Shown one piece after another: positions 12,773 to 16,234 of a stretch of 16,234 nt of DNA; position 1 is the first letter of the stretch, and every line of letters starts with the position of its first letter. Source of the DNA: Archaeoglobaceae archaeon (GTDB lineage: Archaea > Halobacteriota > Archaeoglobi > Archaeoglobales > Archaeoglobaceae); contig JAMOMT010000032.1 in NCBI GenBank assembly GCA_027066965.1, forward strand, positions 1-16,234, given 5' to 3'. Under the pieces are notes generated by a model. It searched no databases. It was given only the letters and a program-made list of their open reading frames with translations, and was not told the origin of the DNA. Position numbers and translations under genes: made by a program.

Positions 12773-13174
12773 TCACTTCAGAGGCACGAACTTGCTGCTC
12801 CTCGTAGCTCCGACTCCCGGACCAGAGTGTTTCTCGAACTTCCTTGTGAGGGCGAACTCTCCCAGCCTATGACCAATCATTTCCGGCTTTATCTCCACCC
12901 TAACGAAGTCCTTTCCGTTGTGGACGAATATCGTCTTGCCGACCATTTCAGGCAATACTACCATGTCCCTGCAGTGAGTTCTCACTGCGTCTTTCTTTCT
13001 CAGTTTCCTCAGCAGTTTCTCCTCCTGCTCCGTAAAGCCCCTCTTTATTTTCCTCCTTTCTCTCGCAGGCAAAAGCTCGGCTATTTGCTCCAAACTCATC
13101 TGCTTCAACTCTTCTATCGAGTAACCCCTATACTTGAACTCCTTCGGTCTCACGACCTTACTCTTAAGCGCCAT
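12773..13174 (-). CDS. rps19: Small subunit ribosomal protein uS19
   Basis: Small-subunit head protein near the A and P sites, 133 aa. The archaeal N-terminal part FKYRGYSIEELKQMSLEQIAELLPARERR precedes the core THCRDMVVLPEMVGKTIFVHNGKDFV, KPEMIGHRLGEFALTRKF and the C-terminal HSGPGVGATRSSKFVPLK. The open frame extends to a TTG at 13219, adding 15 residues unlike the family. I choose ATG 13174, which gives MALKSKVVRPKEF and follows GGGGGTTA by a plausible distance. This leaves a 47-bp T-rich spacer after rpl2, the longest within the S10-type block. Confidence 0.97.
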   Translation of the reverse strand: MALKSKVVRPKEFKYRGYSIEELKQMSLEQIAELLPARERRKIKRGFTEQEEKLLRKLRKKDAVRTHCRDMVVLPEMVGKTIFVHNGKDFVRVEIKPEMIGHRLGEFALTRKFEKHSGPGVGATRSSKFVPLK

Positions 13175-13221
13175 TATCCTAACCCCCTTTTGCGAGTAAC
13201 CTGAAAGTGAAAATAACAAAA

Positions 13222-13935
13222 TTATCTCCTAACACCCGTTCTCCTCGCAGCTATGCTACCAACCTTCCTGCCGGGCGGAGCGTTCCTGCTGACAGTTTTC
13301 GGCTTTCCAACGTGCTGGTGCTTACCTCCACCGAACGGATGGTCAACTGCATTCATCGCGACTCCCCTAACCCTCGGCCACTTCGCAGCCTTGCTCTTCA
13401 TCTTGTAGTACTTCTTCCCCGCCTTGACGAACGGCTTGTCAGTCCTTCCTCCCCCAGCAACAACACCAATCATCGCCCTGCACTTCGGATCGAACCACTT
13501 GAGCTGTCCAGAAGGCATCTGAACGAGCACCCTATCTTCCTCGTGAGAGACCACTAAAGCGAAAGTTCCACTCGCCCTCGCGAACTTTCCTCCATCTCCC
13601 GGCTGAGCCTCTACGTTGCATATCGGAGTTCCCTCAGGTATGTTCTTCAGCATGGTTATGTTGCCCGGTTTAAGCTCAACGTTTGCTCCAGCCTCCACAA
13701 CATCTCCAGTCCCCATGCCCTCGGTGGCGATTATGTATTCTTCCCTTCCATCGGGTAGTTTTACGAGGGCTATTGGAGCGTTTCTCGCTGGATCGTGCTC
13801 TATCGCTATCACCTTGGCTTTCACAACCTCCTGCCTGAAGGGCAGGTGTTTCAAGTCAGCCTTATACTTGTGAGACGGAGCTGTGTACGTGGGAGTCCCT
13901 CTCCCCCTGTTCTGGGAAATTATACGCTTACCCAT
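13222..13935 (-). CDS. rpl2: Large subunit ribosomal protein uL2
   Basis: One of the most conserved large-subunit proteins, needed for subunit joining and peptidyl transfer, 237 aa. It begins MGKRIISQNRGRGTPTYTAPSHKYKA, typical of archaea. The RNA-binding domain has IEHDPARNAPIALVKLPDG and a KOW-like middle with GTGDVVEAGANVELKPGN. The signature GVAMNAVDHPFGGGKHQH at about residues 191-208 contains the conserved histidine region near the peptidyl transferase centre. It ends with a basic tail. ATG at 13935 follows GGTGG by five bases, in a 14-base initiation stretch identical to that of rpl32e. It lies 13 bp after rpl23. Confidence 0.98.
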   Translation of the reverse strand: MGKRIISQNRGRGTPTYTAPSHKYKADLKHLPFRQEVVKAKVIAIEHDPARNAPIALVKLPDGREEYIIATEGMGTGDVVEAGANVELKPGNITMLKNIPEGTPICNVEAQPGDGGKFARASGTFALVVSHEEDRVLVQMPSGQLKWFDPKCRAMIGVVAGGGRTDKPFVKAGKKYYKMKSKAAKWPRVRGVAMNAVDHPFGGGKHQHVGKPKTVSRNAPPGRKVGSIAARRTGVRR

Positions 13936-13948
13936 TCAAACCACCTCT

Positions 13949-14194
13949 TTAGAACACTCCAAGCCTCGAAAGCACTTCCTCAGCCGAGTAATCCGGCTTC
14001 AGCTTGATGTAAGCCTTCTTCTCTCCTTTCGGAGTGATGAGAGTGTTAACCTTCTCAACCTCCACGTTGAACAGTCTCTCGATCTCCCTCTTTATGTCTG
14101 GCTTCCTCGCGTGAATGTCTACTATTGCTGTCAGGATGTTCTTCTCGAGCTCTGCAGTGCTCTTTTCCGTAACGAGGAAGCACTTTATCAGCAT
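13949..14194 (-). CDS. rpl23: Large subunit ribosomal protein uL23
   Basis: Large-subunit protein at the exit-tunnel rim, docking site for SRP and the translocon, 81 aa with the start chosen here. It begins MLIKCFLVTEKSTAE and includes IVDIHARKPDIKREIERLFNVEVEKVNTLITPKGEKKAYIKL, the archaeal uL23 core. The open frame starts at GTG 14200. ATG 14194 is favoured because it matches the family N-terminus and lies seven bases after GGAGG. It overlaps the rpl4 stop codon by seven bases, so coupling is likely. GGTGG is only two bases from this ATG. Confidence 0.96.
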   Translation of the reverse strand: MLIKCFLVTEKSTAELEKNILTAIVDIHARKPDIKREIERLFNVEVEKVNTLITPKGEKKAYIKLKPDYSAEEVLSRLGVF

Positions 14195-14946
14195 AACCAC
14201 CCCTCCAGAACGTTGAGAGCCGATTTAGTCCACACGGTAAGCCTGCCAGCGTGAGTGCCGGGAGCGAGAAGTTCGACATTCAAATCCTTAGCCAGAACAA
14301 CATCAACTCCCGGCAGGTTCCTCGCAGCTGTCATGACTGGAGAAAGGTTGCCCACAACTATCAGCAAGCTCTTTTTCGTCTTGTACCTCCTGCCCCTCAT
14401 CTTGCCCTTTCCGGCCCTAACTCTCTTGCTGTTCGCAGCTTTCTCGACGTCAGCGTAAACTCCTATAGCCTTCAAAGCAGATACTACGTCCTTAGTTCTG
14501 GAAACGTTCTCAAAGTCGTCAACAACTACCTTTGGTAGCTCTCCTTCGAAGATGTGGTTTCTTTCTCTAACGATTTCGGGGTTAGCAGTCGCAGCTATGG
14601 CCGACTTGAGTGCTTTCCTCATTTCTTTCCTGTTTATCTTCTCGTCCCACTTCTTCTGAGGTTTCGGAGGGTGGCACCTCCTACCCTTCACAGCCTGAGG
14701 AACTTTAGCTGCTCTGTTGCCGGTCTTAAGCCTAGGCACTCTCGCGTATCCATGCCCAGGCCCCCAGTTCTCAGCAGCGTAGTCGATTCCGGCGAGGGGG
14801 TTGGTTCCGTAGGGCTGCCTCCTGTGGCTCTGGATAGCATGAACAGCCTTCCTTATTATGTCCGGCCTGAAAGGTTCGTTGAATACCTCGGGCAGTTCTA
14901 TTTCCTCAACAACATCTCCCGTAAGAGAGTAAACCTTCGCTTTCAT
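14188..14946 (-). CDS. rpl4: Large subunit ribosomal protein uL4
   Basis: Large-subunit protein whose extended loop reaches the exit tunnel, 252 aa. The N-terminus MKAKVYSLTGDVVEEIELPEVF is standard. The long loop is GTNPLAGIDYAAENWGPGHGYARVPRLKTGNRAAKVPQAVKGRRCHPPKP (about residues 46-95). The C-terminal domain has LIVVGNLSPVMTAARNLPGVDVVLAKDLNVELLAPGTHAGRL. Two in-frame ATGs lie at 14952 and 14946. GGGGAG directly abuts the first but lies six bases before the second, so I choose 14946. If 14952 were used, it would overlap the rpl3 stop as ATGA. It is adjacent to rpl3 and rpl23 as in nearly all archaea. Confidence 0.97.
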   Translation of the reverse strand: MKAKVYSLTGDVVEEIELPEVFNEPFRPDIIRKAVHAIQSHRRQPYGTNPLAGIDYAAENWGPGHGYARVPRLKTGNRAAKVPQAVKGRRCHPPKPQKKWDEKINRKEMRKALKSAIAATANPEIVRERNHIFEGELPKVVVDDFENVSRTKDVVSALKAIGVYADVEKAANSKRVRAGKGKMRGRRYKTKKSLLIVVGNLSPVMTAARNLPGVDVVLAKDLNVELLAPGTHAGRLTVWTKSALNVLEGWLC

Positions 14947-14948
14947 CT

Positions 14949-15938
14949 TCATCTCCCCTGCTTGGATGTCGTGCTCACATAAATCAGGTTGACACCATCA
15001 TACTGAGCCTTGGGCGGCCTTATTGCGTCTCTAACCCTCACGAGCCTCTTAACGCACCCAGGCACGCTTCCAGCTATCAGCATGTAGTTGCTTCTGACGA
15101 CTCCGTAGTGCGGGAAGCCGCCCACAGGAGTTATCTCCTCCCCGTTCTCCCCTATCTTTATTATCCTCTTGTTATACTCGGTTCTCTGGTGGAACCCCAT
15201 CTGTCCTGCTTGCGGAACGGTCCACCTTATGTGGTGCGGGTTCCATGGTCCAAGGCATCCGACCCTGCGGTGCTTGCTGCTCCTCGCGTGCTTTGCATCG
15301 AGAGTTATGACCCCCCACCTCTTAACTGGGCCCTGGAAGCCCTTGCCCTTGGTTATTGAAAGCACATCGACAATTGCTCCCTCGCTGTAAACCTCTCCAA
15401 CCTTGACCTCGTTGCCGAGCTTGGATATCGCGTAGTCTAAAGCTGATTCGACATCTCCTCCGACCTTGTACTCCATGACATCAGGCACCTTCTTCGGCAC
15501 TCCAGTTATCAGGTAAGGCTGGGTGTAGGTTATAACCCTGACCTCAGCAATTCCGTCGAGCTCCTTCAGCTTTTCAGCATCTCCACTCTTCTTCGGCAGC
15601 TGGAGCCTCCTCGCAAGCTGGGAGTCGAGGTTGTCGCTCCAAACCTCTCCGGCTATCTCAAGACCGTAGGTAGTCTTCCTGTAAACTCTTACCCCAGCCA
15701 CTTTCATCGGCGGAGTTTCGAGCACCGTTACAGGAATCACTATCTCTTCCCCGTAAGTCGGGGAGTTCTTCCTATCGTCCACAATCACAACGTGCGTCAT
15801 GCCGGCTTTATAACCGGCAAAGCCGAGTAGCCTTGTCTCGCTGCATTCGGGCCAAGCCCTTATCCTTGGAACTATCCTACTGGCTCTCTTTCTCGGGCTG
15901 TACGCAAGGGAACCCCTTCTCGGCCTGTGTTCCTTCAT
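14949..15938 (-). CDS. rpl3: Large subunit ribosomal protein uL3
   Basis: Early-assembly large-subunit protein that extends toward the peptidyl transferase centre, 329 aa, the long archaeal/eukaryotic form. The N-terminus HRPRRGSLAYSPRKRAS is highly basic and typical. Then come LLGFAGYKAGMTHV (about 37-50), the GKGFQGPVKRWGV motif (about 198-210) and GCLGPWNPHHIRWTVPQAGQ (about 227-246), which is the finger reaching into the active site. ATG at 15938 follows GGTGG by six bases. It is preceded by a 74-bp spacer with two possible hairpins and no obvious TATA element, so it may be cotranscribed with the upstream methyltransferase gene. It is the first ribosomal gene of the cluster in this window. 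Confidence 0.98.
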   Translation of the reverse strand: MKEHRPRRGSLAYSPRKRASRIVPRIRAWPECSETRLLGFAGYKAGMTHVVIVDDRKNSPTYGEEIVIPVTVLETPPMKVAGVRVYRKTTYGLEIAGEVWSDNLDSQLARRLQLPKKSGDAEKLKELDGIAEVRVITYTQPYLITGVPKKVPDVMEYKVGGDVESALDYAISKLGNEVKVGEVYSEGAIVDVLSITKGKGFQGPVKRWGVITLDAKHARSSKHRRVGCLGPWNPHHIRWTVPQAGQMGFHQRTEYNKRIIKIGENGEEITPVGGFPHYGVVRSNYMLIAGSVPGCVKRLVRVRDAIRPPKAQYDGVNLIYVSTTSKQGR

Positions 15939-15956
15939 TACCTACCACCTTTCCGG

Positions 15957-15993
15957 CGTTACTTGATTAGCGTAAACGGATCCTTTCGGATCC
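15957..15993 (-). promoter_or_regulatory. Tandem stem-loops in the rpl3 leader
   Basis: On the minus strand GGATCC-GAAA-GGATCC (15978-15993) forms a six-pair stem closed by a GNRA tetraloop. Directly after it, CGTTTAC and GTAACG (15957-15978) can pair around a nine-base loop with one bulged U. The two stems share one base. They lie about 20-55 nt before the rpl3 ATG, just upstream of the GGTGG site, where a folded leader could influence translation or transcript ends. Pairing is visible in the sequence; a regulatory role is inference. Confidence 0.4.
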
Positions 15994-16012
15994 CAAACCT
16001 AACTTACATCAT

Positions 16013-16234
16013 TCAGACAGAACCTCCCGCCACGAAGTTGTAGATCGCCAGGGTTGTGAGCAACGCTTCCTCCAGCCTTACGGTTTCGGTCCCCTGTGAG
16101 GGAACGAAGTTCCATACTCTCTCAGCCTTCAGCTCAACTCCAAGCCTACTGGCTATTTCCTGCACACCCTCTCTTGGGTTACCGAAGACAAATACCGGGT
16201 TCTTCAGCTCTCTCAGTTCTTCGAGCGACGGACA
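16013..16234 (-). CDS. SPOUT-family RNA methyltransferase (C-terminal part, start outside window)
   Basis: The last 73 residues of a protein that continues past the right edge. The fragment includes NPVFVFGNPREGVQEIA, then WNFVPSQGTETVRLEEALLTTLAIYNF and ends AGGSV. The F-G-x-P-x-x-G stretch and the N-x-x-P-x-QGTETVRxEEA segment match the C-terminal knotted domain of the archaeal putative RNA methyltransferase family (DUF171, Methyltrn_RNA_3). That family binds S-adenosylmethionine in a trefoil knot and is thought to modify rRNA uridine. It is often encoded directly upstream of rpl3 in archaea, which supports the assignment. The TGA at 16013-16015 lies 74 bp before rpl3, the same strand, so cotranscription is possible. 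The substrate is not established from this sequence. Confidence 0.85.
   Translation of the reverse strand, partial: CPSLEELRELKNPVFVFGNPREGVQEIASRLGVELKAERVWNFVPSQGTETVRLEEALLTTLAIYNFVAGGSV

Noticed and set aside
12407..13204. Long + strand open frame (265 codons) antisense to rpl22 and rps19
   Set aside because: It lies wholly opposite two clear ribosomal genes, has a Leu/Ser/His/Arg-rich composition typical of reverse-strand shadows, and shows no recognisable domain or ribosome-binding site.
13175..13219. 15-residue N-terminal extension of uS19 from a TTG
   Set aside because: It has no ribosome-binding site, is unlike the family, and ATG 13174 gives the normal N-terminus.
15978..15993. 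Two GGATCC sites ten bases apart as a cloning or vector artefact
   Set aside because: Flanking sequence continues naturally into rpl3 on one side and the methyltransferase on the other in the expected archaeal order, so a natural hairpin is the simpler reading.
1..16234. Search for CRISPR arrays, insertion sequences, tRNA or rRNA genes and toxin or defence modules
   Set aside because: No repeated spacers, terminal inverted repeats, transposase-like frames, tRNA-like folds or defence domains were seen; the window is almost fully occupied by housekeeping genes.

Overview
This window comes from an archaeon, most likely a hyperthermophilic euryarchaeon. Gene content and protein style look closest to Archaeoglobales, but that placement is inference. 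The evidence is archaeal/eukaryote-type ribosomal proteins (eS4, eL32, eL19), the RNase P protein Rpp29 inside the ribosomal cluster, a separate glutamine amidotransferase subunit of GMP synthetase, topoisomerase VI, and strong GGTGA/GGTGG ribosome-binding sites. Codon use is rich in AGG/AGA and ATA.

Layout. The left edge (1-966, + strand) carries the C-terminal part of topoisomerase VI subunit B. It ends in a short convergent spacer with an oligo-T tract on each strand. Everything else is on the minus strand and is read here from right to left. The right edge holds the C-terminus of a SPOUT-type RNA methyltransferase. It is followed by the S10-type block (rpl3-rpl4-rpl23-rpl2-rps19-rpl22-rps3-rpl29-rnp1), then an AT-rich candidate promoter. 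Next comes the spc-type block (rps17-rpl14-rpl24-rps4e-rpl5-rps14-rps8-rpl6-rpl32e-rpl19e-rpl18-rps5-rpl30-rpl15), then a second candidate promoter. The run ends with secY, a DUF106/Oxa1-superfamily membrane protein, cmk and guaAA. No gene-free stretch exceeds 80 bp.

How the genes work together. Twenty-two ribosomal proteins, from both subunits, are made from one tightly packed array of short spacers and ATGA overlaps. The array also encodes the protein-conducting channel (SecY) and a probable membrane insertase that works with translating ribosomes. It adds an RNA-processing protein (Rpp29), a probable rRNA methyltransferase, and two nucleotide-supply enzymes (CMP kinase and the GMP synthetase glutaminase). 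The whole is a growth-linked translation, secretion and nucleotide cluster.

Start sites. A GGTGA/GGTGG element about 4-6 nt before the start codon recurs at most genes. I used it to move several starts inward from the longest open frame. This reveals four non-ATG starts (TTG for rpl18 and rpl15, GTG for rpl19e and rps14), all in the spc half.

I found no mobile elements, CRISPR arrays, tRNAs or rRNAs, frameshifts or defence genes, and no previously undescribed system. The points worth a second look are regulatory (tandem hairpins before rpl3, internal promoters, start-codon choice), gene-order differences, and histidine/proline-rich external loops in SecY and its DUF106 neighbour.
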